Shown in pieces: positions 51,178-63,007 of a DNA stretch of 64,000 nt. The notes below the pieces were generated by a model, which saw nothing but the letters and a program-made list of their open reading frames with translations, was not told the origin of the DNA and did not search any database. Source of the DNA: Blastomussa wellsi. Its lineage: Eukaryota > Cnidaria > Anthozoa > Scleractinia > Plerogyridae. Positions within the stretch are counted from its first letter, which is position 1. Every line of letters starts with the position of its first letter. The DNA lies in NCBI GenBank assembly GCA_947652115.1, contig OX393561.1, forward strand, positions 24,561,878 to 24,625,877, given 5' to 3'. The translations under genes and the position numbers were made by a program.

Positions 51178-51379
51178 GATTGAAACACGAGTTGTCTCTT
51201 CATGGTTGTAACAAAATGAATATCAAAATTCATAATAAAGTCAAGCAAAAAATCAACATGACTCACACAATCGTACTTAAAAAACAAAGTAATGCCTTCA
51301 AATCACCACCCCATTCAATGACCACAAAGCAAAATACGGGAGGGAATGTTCATGTTGACCCCACTTTCAATTAAAGTTT

Positions 51380-52190
51380 GGTAACAGTTTTCATAAAGAA
51401 CCTGTTACAAAGCTTTAAGAGGAAGAGAGGAACTGGTGACACCTCCCTGATTGATTTACGGAACATATCTAATCCTTCTCCCTGATTGGTCCGATGAAAG
51501 TGGCCATCTTGGAAAACATGGCACGTTGTGTTTGGTTGACACTGGTCACGTGTGCCATATCCTCAAAGGTCATTGGTTAGGGGCTGGTTAAGCGGCATTT
51601 ACTACTCATGCCAAGCAGTTTAATTTTTAAGCAATCTTTCTATGTTGACTAGCAAATTTAGTAGTTGAAATTGCTGTTTTATCGTTTACTAACACCATCA
51701 AGAGGCACGCCATGTAGAAGTCCTAACACAGTGGCATGAAGCACCGATGGTAGAGGCCTAGCCAGTTACAGCGCTGCAAGTATAACTACCAGATGCTCAA
51801 CTACATGTATGTGCTAGATGAATGGATGCCATGGCATGGTTAAAATTATGACTTCCGAACCATTGACATTAACAAGTTAGTGACAAATTGTTAACTTTAA
51901 AGTGAAAGCACTTAATGGTCATCCCAACATTCTCTAATTCAGTGTGTTTTTAGTATTTATAATGTTACATACATGTTAGGTTCTTGTATGCAATTGCTTT
52001 GAGTTGATGCCATAATTATTTCACTTAAAAACTCAAGATGCCCTTAATATGGACTTACTACCTTTAATTTAAACATGCACTTGTTTTGTTTTGTCAAGAA
52101 AATTTGGCAGTACCAGCCCACTATGTACATTAAACTGTTAAAAATGGCACATTAATTTCTTTAAAAAAGCCTTTTACTATATATTTATTT
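51380..52190. other. Intergenic, no gene seen
   Basis: This follows the end of recognisable provirus sequence. I see no provirus terminal repeat, no ORF with motif and no clear repeat, so the provirus right end cannot be fixed. Confidence 0.5.
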
Positions 52191-52202
52191 AGGCCCATTG
52201 AT

Positions 52203-53028
52203 TGCATCAGAGGTTTCTCCAGAGAAACACTCATAGAATTGACTACCAACATTGAAAGTCAGGAACACCGCAGAAGACAGAACAAGGAGATTTGCTATGC
52301 TGAGCATCCCAGAGCTGGTGGAGCTGATGACCTCGAAACCTTTTTCAGTATTGCCCACCGCTACCTTGGAATGCTGTTCTCTCTCAAGCAGGTCAAAGAG
52401 AAATGGCCAAAGCTAGTCAGGTGCATTTAAATATCTTGTTGTGTTAACCGTTATTTGAATCATGTTGCAAATTGAAGTATTGCATATTGTTAACTGTGTG
52501 TAGTGTAAACATGAAGATGGTTAAAATATCAGTTTGAATTGGAATTCAGATCAAACCAGGGAAACATTAATTTTGTCAATATAATAAGATTATCACACAG
52601 TGCATGAGCAATTGCTTCTATTCAATGTCACTATACATAATTCAAATTTGATAGATTTCAGTTTAAGGCACTTAAATTTTACATGGCACCAAAATCAACA
52701 AAAACCCTTTAGAAAATGTTTGATACAAGATCATGTTCACACAATTATTTGTGGTAATTAAACAAATAATTTTACATTCAATAGAACTTATAAATGTATT
52801 TTTTATGTTTTCTTTCATAGAATTTTGCAAGAGAATGGACCACAGTCTCCCATTCTACTTTTTCACACTCAATGAGAGATTTAGAGGGGAAGAGGAGTAT
52901 CCATCCTTTGACGAATGCCCTGACATAGATGATGATGTAGAACCATCCCATCACCCCCTTCGCCTCCACTATTTGAGAATTAATCAGAGAGAAGATGGGT
53001 CCAATTTGATTCCTGGGAGAGCTTTTCT
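52203..53028 (+). pseudogene. Fragment of a cnidarian transposon-type gene
   Basis: Two exon-like pieces. The first, 52,203-52,421, ends at a GTGCAT donor and contains EHPRAGGADDLETFFSIAHR. The second, about 52,812-53,038, follows an ATAG acceptor and contains EFCKRMDHSLPFYFFTLNERF. The phase between them fits. This motif pair recurs, in my recollection, in multi-copy uncharacterised cnidarian transposon proteins. No catalytic core is present here and a TGA follows LIPGRAFLAA. Probably a remnant. Confidence 0.4.
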
Positions 53029-53049
53029 AGCTGCCTGACACAGGGGCTC

Positions 53050-55480
53050 AATTAGGCAACGTCTACACAGACCTGTTTTAGGACCTCCACCAGTATCCCA
53101 TCATATGCAGCTAAATCTGTAGATCAGAAGATCAAAGAATATTAACGGGCTACTGTTAAGAAATAGTTGTTCACCGCAAAGTTTTGACTATTTTGAGTTG
53201 GCCTGAGTACAGCCTTCAGTGAAATGGTGTGCTGCTGTTTTTTAAGATTTTTGGATTGTAATAAGACAGGTCCTGCGAGGAGTTGGTGAAAGGCTTCCAT
53301 CAATTACAATTACAACAAAAACGTCCATGGAAGAGTATGGATATAAACATTGAGGCAAGGAAAAAAATGCCTCTTGTTCTCTGACACAGTGAAGAATAAT
53401 AACTATAATATCGTATGGTTTTAGTGAAATAACGTTTGCTTTTTACACGGTGATGAAGTCCAAGTTCCTCAATGATGTATTCTCTAGTCGATTCTTCATC
53501 TGCTTGTAACAGCACTTCTAGTGAATGACAGATGTGCAGTGCAAAACGCAATGAAAGCACAACCATCATGATACAGCTTATGTGCTTTACATCTAAGCCT
53601 TGAGATATGATGAGTGGGTCTACTGAACTAGACATGTATATATTGTCTCCTGTACCTTCTGCATTGTTATTTTATGTTGAAAAGCTCTGTTGAGAGCATG
53701 AAATATTAAAGATTTTGAATTTTCACCTGCAACTCACAGTTAAATAGTATTGTTTCAGTTTAAATAATTATACATAGAGAGGAAATCACATCACATACTA
53801 TTATTATTGTTCTTGTGGTAAGGTACCCTCAAAAGGGGGATGCTCAATTTTCCCAGTTAGCTATTGGGAGCTATTGCACAGACTGAGTGAAAAAATTGTT
53901 AAGTTGTTTGCCAGACACACAGAAAAAAACTCTGTTCTAGTAACCAACTTAACTATTTTTTCTGTTATCAGCAATGTCACTTGAATCAAATGAATACTGG
54001 CTGGTTTCTTTTCATTTTCTGGTTTTTGTTTTTTCTAGGCTATTTCAATTGTCGATTTGTAAAGGAAACAGCTAATTTTCGAAGTAAACAATACATAATT
54101 TTACAGATACTCGCAGTATCTCAGTATGTCAAGGTTCTAAACCCTTATTACAAGCCCGAATATTTTCGGGCTTTCTTTTCACAGTCTACAGGGGCACCCA
54201 ACCACTGTCTTCTGTAAAATATCTGTTCAAAATATTGTCTAGAATTTTCTGTTACTTGACGACGGCTACAATTGTTAGGAAAGTTTTCTAAAATTTTCTG
54301 GAAAATAGTACTGAATCTCTCGTAATTTGGAAAAGAGGTAAGTTCCCCTAGGATGACGGAACAGATACAAATTATATGGTGCCGCTTAGAGTGCAGTTCT
54401 AGTTATCTAAAAGTACTCTGGGTAGCCTAAAAAGTGTTTTCAATGTATTTGGGAGCAAACCGTCTTTGGGTGCCCCTGGGACCACAACTGCGATGAACTT
54501 CTTTATTTTTAAATGACATCTTGCTTCCTGCTAGTGAAACATTTTATCAGCATTTTTAAAAACAAAAAACCTCTCTCACCGATGGCTGATTTTTTAAAAC
54601 AAAATTCGATTTAGCTAGTTGAGAAAAAACTTGGTGCAAACACTCCCTCCCTCCCTCCCTCCCCCCCCCCCCTCCACCCACCAACCCAACCAACCCGACA
54701 AAAGAGAGAGGGAGAGGTTGTCAAGGTTTTATTAAAAGGATATTAGACAATGGTAAATAATATAATTTAACTGACTCCCAGATAGCTGTGCCCTATTGAA
54801 AAACAAGCGCTATACTTCAGTTCGTAGTTAGGAACAGACACCTTTATAGCAAAAACAGTAACGTTTAATGAAACTTGAATTGTACACATGGTTCTACCTT
54901 TCAAATTATTCAAGACGTCTGTTCAACATTAACATTTCCCATTCTAACAAATCAAAACATACTACGCTTAAAAGTAAAAAATCGTTTTTTAAATCTTTTT
55001 TTAGAGCCATTTCAAGCTGAAGTTTCCGACCGTACAGGACGGGTAACAAACATCCCTGTAACAATTGAAAAATTCACCTTGCTAGTAGGAAAGAATATAA
55101 TAAGGCGGCTAAATATTGTCCAAACAATCGGTCTACAACAAGTTAACAGAATACTTAGAAAACCTTTCTGGACCACTGAACGAACAACGGAAAACCTATC
55201 ATAAACACTGAACAAACCAGTGTCAAAAGTAGATATATTGCGCTTTTTCATTTAACCATACATTATTTTCAAGCTGAAGTTTCCAACGCTATAGGACGGA
55301 TACCAAAACATCTCTGTAACAATCGAAAAACTTCATCTTGCTAATAGGAGAAAATGTAAGAGCAGGGGAAAGTTTTCGAAGCAAACTATAAGGCAAAAAA
55401 CAGAATACTCGGAAAACTTTCCCTCGCCCGAAAAGACAACGATAAAGCTAGTTACTTTGCCTTGCTGAACTTTGTATTAG
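53050..55480. other. Intergenic with simple sequence and a diverged direct repeat
   Basis: I see no supported gene. The region has a 10-nt-arm hairpin at 54,151-54,174 (AGCCCGAATATTTTCGGGCT), a CCCT/C-rich tract at 54,642-54,672, and two copies of about 95 nt starting TTTCAAGCTGAAGTTTCC (about 55,010 and 55,268). Confidence 0.55.
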
Positions 55481-55513
55481 CTGAGTAGCACTTTATACCA
55501 GCTAGAACGAATA

Positions 55514-56272
55514 TTAAATGTCGCTATCACGGGGAAAAAGGCACTCTTCTTTTCCACTATCCCAAATAGGAAATCTGAACCTACCCGAAGGAAAAGTGTC
55601 TCTTCGCGCAAACTTGTCGAAACGTTGAAAGCTATGCAGCTTGCGTTTAACTTGTCGATAACTGGGGCAGGTTTGTAAAACGCTGTAAAAGTTTGGATGG
55701 AAAACACCTTGCGAATACAGTTGGGCTATTTTCAAAAAGCCGTTTCTGTAGAGTTCATATACAAACATTGGCCCACTTTGCGAGAACTTCACTTCGCGGA
55801 CTGGTAACAACTGAACTAGGAATGCGTGTAGTATCTCAGTTCTTATAAGTAAAAAACCGCATAATCGTACGAGAGATACGAGGTCACTTTCTGAAAAAGA
55901 CAGGTAGCGGCATACCTTCCACTCCAAGATATCGAATAGTAAATCTAAAGAATCACTATCGAAGTTGTTTGGCAGACAAAGTTGATTTTGGCCGTGCGGT
56001 TTTAAGCAAACACTACATATACGAAACGGGAGACTATTACGGAGAAAAGTGGAGAAAAAATCACTAACGAAGGACAAATAATTAGATGAAATTGAACGAG
56101 AATAGCTTTCGGAATTTAAGGAAATTACTGTTCTGTCATTGCTGACGATGAACGCGAAGAACAGTTGTGGGATGAGGTCAATTTCTTTAAGTACTTGTGA
56201 CAGCAGCTGGTCTTCGCCGCAATATGTCATCTCAGCCATGAACTTGTTTGGTAGCTTATCTGCCACATTCAA
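55514..56272 (-). CDS. Companion ORF downstream of Crypton recombinase
   Basis: This 252-residue single-exon ORF starts with a true ATG 59 nt after the recombinase stop. It has a possible zinc site (CSVCLKPHGQNQLC), long hydrophobic helices and a Phe/Arg-rich end. Not recognised. Its co-orientation and close spacing with 56,331-58,079 suggest they travel together. Confidence 0.4.
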   Translation of the reverse strand: MNVADKLPNKFMAEMTYCGEDQLLSQVLKEIDLIPQLFFAFIVSNDRTVISLNSESYSRSISSNYLSFVSDFFSTFLRNSLPFRICSVCLKPHGQNQLCLPNNFDSDSLDLLFDILEWKVCRYLSFSESDLVSLVRLCGFLLIRTEILHAFLVQLLPVREVKFSQSGPMFVYELYRNGFLKIAQLYSQGVFHPNFYSVLQTCPSYRQVKRKLHSFQRFDKFARRDTFPSGRFRFPIWDSGKEECLFPRDSDI

Positions 56273-56330
56273 GAAAGGTACTTTACACTTCGCTTACAAG
56301 AAACTATACAACTTATTCATTGTAAAACAT

Positions 56331-58079
56331 TTACTGCTTATGAACTTGGCGATGTATGTCAATTTTCGGCGTTCTTAGCTCGTAGATTCCGTTAGAATGC
56401 AAGTAAACGAGGTCGATAGGATAAATCAATGCATTTACAGCTTCTTTAAAACTCTTACCGGCACTGAGTTTAAATTTTGCTGGTTCAGTCTCCGAATACT
56501 CAGCTAGATAGGCTTTTTTGTGGTCTTCCGATAATCTTAAAACTTTGCCAATGAACACTTCGGGACATTTTTCAGTAAAATTCGACGCTACTAAAGCAAC
56601 GAAATCGCCAGGTATGGGAAGATATTCAATGTTTCCTTCCTCGTCTTCATCGCTCAAGATCAATACTCCGTCTTCGTCAAGGCTTCGAGAAACTGTCGAG
56701 CTTAACATATCTAGAGCCCTACTTTTCTTCTGAGCCAAGGGACGTTCGTCGTAAAACCGCTTTTGCGTCCGTACGGAATGCTTCATTAAAGTTGCAAACG
56801 ATTCTCTTAGAGCAGGATCGCTACTTCCTGGCAAAGTCAAAAAATGATTTACGACCGCTTTTCTTAAATCGACCGTGGTTAACTTCATTGAAAAATATTT
56901 TTCGAAAAACGAAGACACGTAATTTGTATACGAAGCATGAGCGAAGGGATCGCCTCTTAAATTGACGAGCAAAAAATCATGTTCTTTACCCCCCAAAAGC
57001 AAGTTTCTCATTTTAGTGCAGTAAAGCTTCAAATAGTAAGTTAGGAAAGTTAATGGTGTTAGATCTGTTCTGTTCGGTCCATAAGTGAGTCTTGTTTTGT
57101 AAGCATCTTCATACAAGATGACGGTTCCGTCTTGATTAAAGCAAAGAAAATTTTGATTCCTACACTCATCGCTGTTTTGGCCGCCATAAATGCGCAAAGA
57201 GATGTATTCCTTAACTCGCCCGGGGTTAGCTGAACAGTAAAGCAGTAAGAGACACAAGTTCATGCAACTTCTAGCCTGGTCCAACCCAGTTTTCTCGCTT
57301 ACTTCCCATTTTAATTCACGGCAAAGTTCTAAAAGTTCACTATAAACCACTTTCTCTAGTGCAGGCTGTTTTGCCAAATCATCTACTTTATCTCGTCGTG
57401 CTAAGCGTTCTAACTGTCTCTGTATGGCCCTCACTTTGTCTACTGAATCAGTCAAATCAAATTGACTAGATACTGATGGTACTTTCAACACGTTAATGAA
57501 AGCGGAAATGTAACGACTGCAAGTAACCGCCTTTACAGAACGCGAATCCATCATGTAATTTGAGAATTGTTGTACTATTTCCGCATCGGCACAGTAGGAA
57601 AATTTTGGGTCGACTTTTTTCACGTTTTTCAAATACCACATGAATCGAGAAAGTCTTTCAACCATCTTGTCAATAGTCACATTTTGCAACGCACTACCGT
57701 CACGGTCATAATTGAGTTCGGAGGAATAAAACCTTCGTATTTCGTTGATGTCTGAAAGGAGCTCGGGTGACATTTCTTCGCTAGTTAGAGAAGCAACCTT
57801 TTTGTTTTCATTGCAAGAGGAGTCAGAGGATTCTTGTGGTACATCATGACTGAGGGGTTCTACGGAATAACCAGTTTTACTACCCACATTCACAAGGTGT
57901 CTGCCATCGCTTTCAAGATCATCATTTTTGGAGGAAGGCCCTGGCTGATCGTCTAAACAGTTATTTTGCGTATTATCAAATTCACTTTGAAAGGTCGAAG
58001 GTATTTGAGATTTTATCGGAGAAATACCTGTTGAAACGTCGCCCGTTACAGTAGGAACTTGGGGTCCAAAGGTTTGCAT
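56331..58079 (-). CDS. Crypton-like tyrosine recombinase
   Basis: This is an intact 582-residue ORF from a true ATG. Residues 1-100 are a Ser/Asp-rich tail and 105-200 a helical core-binding (SAM-like) domain. The catalytic domain follows with Arg288 (SANPGRVKEY), Arg406 (TVDLRKAVV), His434 (MKHSVRTQ) and nucleophile-type Tyr443 (KRFYDE). The His-to-Tyr spacing of 9 fits tyrosine recombinases. The last 120 residues form an acidic linker and a small beta-rich domain. Cryptons insert through a circular intermediate without long terminal repeats. No intron is needed, and no lesion is seen. Confidence 0.65.
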   Translation of the reverse strand: MQTFGPQVPTVTGDVSTGISPIKSQIPSTFQSEFDNTQNNCLDDQPGPSSKNDDLESDGRHLVNVGSKTGYSVEPLSHDVPQESSDSSCNENKKVASLTSEEMSPELLSDINEIRRFYSSELNYDRDGSALQNVTIDKMVERLSRFMWYLKNVKKVDPKFSYCADAEIVQQFSNYMMDSRSVKAVTCSRYISAFINVLKVPSVSSQFDLTDSVDKVRAIQRQLERLARRDKVDDLAKQPALEKVVYSELLELCRELKWEVSEKTGLDQARSCMNLCLLLLYCSANPGRVKEYISLRIYGGQNSDECRNQNFLCFNQDGTVILYEDAYKTRLTYGPNRTDLTPLTFLTYYLKLYCTKMRNLLLGGKEHDFLLVNLRGDPFAHASYTNYVSSFFEKYFSMKLTTVDLRKAVVNHFLTLPGSSDPALRESFATLMKHSVRTQKRFYDERPLAQKKSRALDMLSSTVSRSLDEDGVLILSDEDEEGNIEYLPIPGDFVALVASNFTEKCPEVFIGKVLRLSEDHKKAYLAEYSETEPAKFKLSAGKSFKEAVNALIYPIDLVYLHSNGIYELRTPKIDIHRQVHKQ

Positions 58080-58115
58080 GAAATGCGATAGAAATCTATA
58101 GCTACTATGAAGGCA

Positions 58116-58481
58116 TTATAAATTTTGTTCACTTATTAATCTAAAAGGACCATTCTGAGGTGGAAGGTAACTGGTGAAAAAGCGGTTCTCGTCTTCTGTA
58201 CAGACCAAAGTATCTATTTGCAGAAAATTCAATGTATTACATAAATGATCTTCCCCTACACTAAAAAACAGTTTGCTTTTGACCTCGGGAAAACAGTAAA
58301 ACAATTCTTTTCCTCGTCTTATTGCATTGAGATTGCCAAACTGAACAGCCATTTCGCCAATCAAAGTTCCACCCAAAATAGCAATGTTATATACTTGAAA
58401 TTTATTACATGAATCAATCAATCTTAAAAAATAAGCTAAACTATAGCATGCATTATTGACTCCTGTCCACGCGGCTGGCAA
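58116..58481 (-). CDS. Companion ORF upstream of Crypton recombinase
   Basis: About 120 residues, ending 37 nt before the recombinase ATG. No ATG opens it; the frame starts after a stop near 58,530, so it may be a 5'-truncated gene or the second exon of one. Hydrophobic helices and Cys residues are visible but no motif. It may belong to the same element as the recombinase. Confidence 0.3.
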   Translation of the reverse strand: MPAAWTGVNNACYSLAYFLRLIDSCNKFQVYNIAILGGTLIGEMAVQFGNLNAIRRGKELFYCFPEVKSKLFFSVGEDHLCNTLNFLQIDTLVCTEDENRFFTSYLPPQNGPFRLISEQNL

Positions 58482-58529
58482 TCTGTTCTGTTGACAATCT
58501 GAGAAAAGCCTCCTTACCAGTCTTTATGT

Positions 58530-58870
58530 ACTTGAAAATTATTACATGAATCAATCAATCTTGCTGCAAAAGAGAAAAAAAAAGAAAGAAAGAAAGAAGG
58601 TTAATACTAACGAGATGCTTAAGGGTGCTTGAAACTGCCACACGCAGACTAACACACCCAAAGGCAAATTAAAATGTCTTTACAAAATAATGGCGGAAAA
58701 AAAGATCGTTCATTAGTTTCCTTTAAGAAATGAATGAATTCGGCCGAATGGGTCCTCTCCCTAGACCCTAAACCATTAACCAATTTCATAAACCCTTGCG
58801 CGATACTGAATTGTTAAGGGTTGTCTTTTCCCAAAAAATACCCCAATCTCAATTCGTAAGGGTTGATTTG
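58530..58870. other. Non-coding, with short A/G-rich tract
   Basis: Contains an AAAGA-type tract at 58,570-58,600 and a second copy of the sequence ACATGAATCAATCAATCTT found at 58,408. No gene seen. Confidence 0.5.
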
Positions 58871-59013
58871 ACAGAAAATTAACCCTAAACCCTTTAATGG
58901 TTTATACAAATTTCGTAAGGGTTGACTTGACAGAAAATTAACCCTAAACCCTTTAATTAGGGTTTATACCAATTTCGTAAGGGTTAACTTGACAGAAAAT
59001 TAACCCTAAGACC
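58855..59013. repeat. Telomere-like minisatellite
   Basis: Roughly 60-nt units, each holding TTAACCCTAAACCCTTTAA and TTCGTAAGGGTT, repeat about two and a half times. Further CCCTAA-type words occur at 58,770-58,810 and at 60,114-60,150. Confidence 0.75.
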
Positions 59014-59739
59014 CAGTCAGAAACCGTATTGTTAACCCCTAAAGACAATTCACTGCGCTAAAATTGATGTTATTCTAGCGTGAACCTAAAAGCTGACTTG
59101 AATTCTAGTCGTACCCTGGCCCTAAAATTGTTTTACAGAATCACCCCATGCCCCATCCAAGACAGCAAAGTGTAAGGAAAATACTTGAAAAATAATATAC
59201 CTGTTGACCTTATCAGGTCAAGAAAGGAACGCGTCACGGAAAGTTATTGAAAACGATAATTTAATTCGTTTACTTTTTTACGACTATAAGTACGAGATTT
59301 ATGTAACTAATCAGAGTTTTCGGAAATAAATTGCTGTTACGTTTGTAAACTGTAACGTCTTTATTTTGGAGAGAAACTCGGGCGGGAAGAGAACATTAAA
59401 TTATTACCACGACGGAACATTACCCGATTGATTTCAGATGATAAAAGAACAATTGAGATCTTAGAGAACTTTTAAAATTTTAAAGTTTTTAAATGCAAAA
59501 TTTTACCTAATTGTCGGGCGTGGTTGATCATTTGCATTTTAAAAGTGCAAAATATGCATCATTTGGTCACAATTATAAGCAAAGATAAACGGTGTGCCGA
59601 AACAAAGTGAGAAAACTAAGGGTAAAAGCTAGATATCAGTAACGAGCCATTCCTTAATTCACCCGAGTTTTCCCGAACAGTTAAGGTGCTGCATACGGTG
59701 GATTGCCCATTGTATAACTGTACAAGTAGGAACGCCCCT

Positions 59740-60110
59740 TATATAAATGAATGAAATTGGGCTCACCAATCTGGCAACAGCGTCATTTAAGTATGGAATT
59801 CCAACAATATCTGCAAAAGAAAAGCGTACACGTATGAACTTGCAGTCACAACACTTTATTGACTACCAAACAACCAAACACCGTTGTATTGATTTGATAG
59901 TCATAGGTACCTTAATTTATAATATATACAATCGCATAACTCCACCCGATGCCATACTGTACGCGTAGGAACGCCCTTGATAGAAATGAAATGGAACGTT
60001 AACTCACCAGCTTTTTTCTTTCTCTAGGAGTGTTCTACGAAAGCGTCATCTAAGTATGAAATTCAAACAGAATCTGCCAAAAAGAAAGCGCACACATCGT
60101 ACAATTAGCT
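59740..60110. repeat. Diverged direct repeat, about 100 nt
   Basis: The stretches beginning AATGAAATTGGGCTCACCA (59,750) and AATGGAACGTTAACTCACC (59,988) share a later core of the form CGTCATTTAAGTATG / CGTCATCTAAGTATG plus AAGAAAGCGCACAC-type words. Confidence 0.5.
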
Positions 60111-60149
60111 TCGCTAACCCTAACCCCTAACCGAACTAACCCTAACTTT

Positions 60150-61390
60150 TTTCGATAGTAATAAGGTCAAAATAGCTACCCTAAATGATAATATATATAC
60201 AATCGCTTAATTCCATCATGCTTGGACTCACCAATTTTTAATTTCAAGACGACAGTCGCTAAATGCTTTTCTTTCACTTCTCCAATTGCGTTAAACACAT
60301 AAACTAAGGCGAAGGCTACTCCGGCACATTTCCATGTTCTCTTTTCAACGAGAAAAATACGATCGTCTTTCTGTGAATCAGAAAAGTACCCAGTTCACTT
60401 AAAATAGGTCTTTTTTGTGGTACAGAGCAGCAGAGCAGTGTCCAGATTTGAAACAGTCGTTATAACCCTTTAAAAGACTCAATGAAATAAACGGTCAAGA
60501 CACCCACTTACCAAGGCTCTTCGCATTCGTTGTCGGCTTAGTGAAGACTCTCACAAGGCAACCCAGGTGTTATACATCTTAGTGCCATGATGAAATACTG
60601 TGCTCTGATTGGCTTTTCTGTTGTGAAAGCGATGCCCGCTTCTTGATATGACAACAAAACGAAAATAGAAAAACAACACCAGGACAACGCCTAGGTTATA
60701 AACCCTTAGCTTTGTTGGTCATTTGAAATAAATTCAAGGCTGCTAACAGATCATGTTTAACGCAGATCAAAATACAATTGTACCAGTGGTCTTAATATTG
60801 CAAAAGGACAACCAGCTGTTTTGCTAGCGTGTTGGCACGCTCCTTATTGCTGGGTTCATCTTGCTACAACAGGCGATAATTTTAGAGGACATTGAATTAA
60901 CTGATTAGTGTTGAAGAGGCAAGGCAATTAGCAATTTAATCAAGGCCGGGTTCAAGTTGAAATAGGCATACTTGATAATAAAGAGTGTATTCATGAAACC
61001 GGCTTAGCATGCTCAATGGTCACCTGTTTGCCTTTCGTAAAACGTCCACTAACCCTAATAAGGCAGCTTAGTTATAGCAGTTATTGTATGCGTTGCGAGG
61101 GCGACTTTGTTAGGAAGTTCTTTGTTAAGAAAAGAAAAACGAATTTTAAAATGACAATAAGCTAGTATTGACAGAAAATCATTTCATTGGACTTCCCCGA
61201 AAATTCCAATACCTACGCTACCCCAGAGAGATCGAAAGTGAAACAACAACAGCAAAAAAATGACTACCCACCCTTCCCATGGCGTTTCCCCTCAACAAAA
61301 ACAAAATCGGCCGAGGGTAGAATTACAAAACAACTTGTTCCTGTAAGATTTCCTAATAAGTAACGCACTGTTCATATACATTCGTTTTAA
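60150..61390. other. Intergenic, no gene seen
   Basis: Low-complexity AT-rich DNA without an open frame that carries a recognisable motif; no repeats beyond those listed. Confidence 0.5.
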
Positions 61391-61394
61391 TTTT

Positions 61395-61690
61395 TAGCTC
61401 AGTCGGTAGAGCGCTTGACTGCAGAGCGGGAGGTCGCGGGTTCGATTCCTGGGGCCGGACCAATACTTAGGGTCTTAAAATAACTGAGAAATGAAGGTAC
61501 TTCCTTTGCCCTGCGGGCGGCTGGACCTTCGTGTGGCTCGGATGACCACGTAAAATGGCGGTCCCGTCTCCATTAGGAGACGTTAAAATGAGGGCCACAA
61601 GTTTATTAGCCTTTGGCTATTAAGTGCTACCCTCTTTAAATAAAGGCTATTTTTTTTATTTTTATTTTTTTTTTATTTTTTTTTTAATTG
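61395..61690 (+). mobile_element. tRNA-Cys-like SINE
   Basis: The head TAGCTCAGTCGGTAGAGCG (A-box) and GGTTCGATTCC (B-box) flank a CTGCAGA loop, anticodon GCA, and end in GGACCA. The 5' acceptor strand is missing, so this is not a working tRNA. An unrelated body of about 170 nt (GGAGACGTTAAAATGAGGG region) follows, then a T-rich tail from 61,648. Confidence 0.8.
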
Positions 61691-61699
61691 CTTTGTGCA

Positions 61700-62540
61700 G
61701 TGTTATAAGGGAATTTTAGTGAAGTTTGTGGTTCGTGGAGTTTCCGTGAATAGTTGTGGAAGGGAAGTTCCTTAAAAGTATTATTAGGTCATTGAAAAAA
61801 AAAAACAAGGCTAGAGACCACGGTATAGGCTCAAGGCCATACTTCCGGTTGACCTGGATGGTTCAAGATAACCGGAAGTGAATAGGTCGCTGAACTTTTT
61901 GTCTAATGTTTAATGCTTTATTTTAAGGGTGTCCTGAATCTATTTTAAAATGAAATAAGCAAGCACATTGGTGTTGAGTTTTCTGTACCAATATGGACAA
62001 TTTAGTACCGTTGTTTCCCTTTTTCGAATTAAAAATGGTCAGTCACTCGGGGGGGTACTCACTAATACGAGACATATGGGTATGTGACACCCATCGAATA
62101 GGGTTTTTGTGCCGTTTTGGTCTGAAAACGAGTATACACTTTGCGCATTTTAGTCTGGATTCGTGGGAGCTACGGATTGTCTGAAAACGGGTATGAATTT
62201 TAGAGGTCTAATATGAAAACGGGTGTGGAAAATTATATTTTTGGTGTGATATCGCGTCAGGATAGGACGAACCGCACGGAACACCCCTAGGAGAATTCCA
62301 AGGAGAAACCCCTCCTCCCCAACCACGTGACATGTGATTCTCCGTGGTGAAAATACGTGAAACACGAGGTATTGAGATTTCTGCGATCAACTCTCAGGCA
62401 GCTTAAGAGGAGTTCTCTTTAACAGAATTCGTCCCAAGTACGCCCTGAAATGACGTTACTCACGTAGTAATGGCGAAACGGTAAGCTACATTTCATTAGC
62501 AGCGAATTATATTAGTTATATCCACAGCTGACACTGTTAT
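61700..62540. other. Repeat-like intergenic sequence
   Basis: The part at 62,045-62,330, with several GAAAACGGGTATG-type words and a G-run start, reads like a dispersed non-autonomous repeat, but I cannot see its inverted ends. No gene. Confidence 0.35.
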
Positions 62541-62544
62541 TTAC

Positions 62545-63007
62545 AAAATAATTATTTCCAGCCTCAGAATATTCGATCGCTTCTTTGTTTTGATGTGTCA
62601 TCCTGGCCAGTTGTTAAAGGTTGGAAAAAGAGTTGTAAAGTGTGGTTTGATTGTGAATTCTGTGAACTATTCTCTGTGAAAGCTGGATTTGAAATTGCTG
62701 GAGAATTTTAAAAAACCACTGAAGCACACTCAGCCAATTTTCTGACCAAGGATTCTGTAACACATGGTTAGTGACCAAAATTAAGTTCAATCTATCCGCC
62801 AAGAGTAAAGCGAGACACTGTCTTATCATTGTATTTTGTGGGGCTAAAATCCTTCATAATTCGATCAGCTGTTAAAGTCAGGTCTCCTAATTGTTCTGAT
62901 AATTGCATGTTCACTTGTTATAGGCTGAGCTCTAAGTGCCAGCAGGGGGAGCATTCGCCCGGCCAAACCTCTGTGCGGCCCAACGTGCCGTGAGCAATTG
63001 CTGACTG
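62545..63007. repeat. Direct repeat, copy 1
   Basis: About 463 nt nearly identical to 63,538-64,000 at an offset of 993 nt, with a few single-base differences (for example ACATGG against ACATAG). Confidence 0.9.

Noticed and set aside
54151..54174. Rho-independent terminator
   Set aside because: The hairpin is clean and T-rich downstream, but the setting is eukaryotic and there is no gene upstream to terminate.
62150..62390. Minus-strand ORFs in the right flank
   Set aside because: Overlapping short frames within a repeat-like stretch; no start context, motif or splice support.
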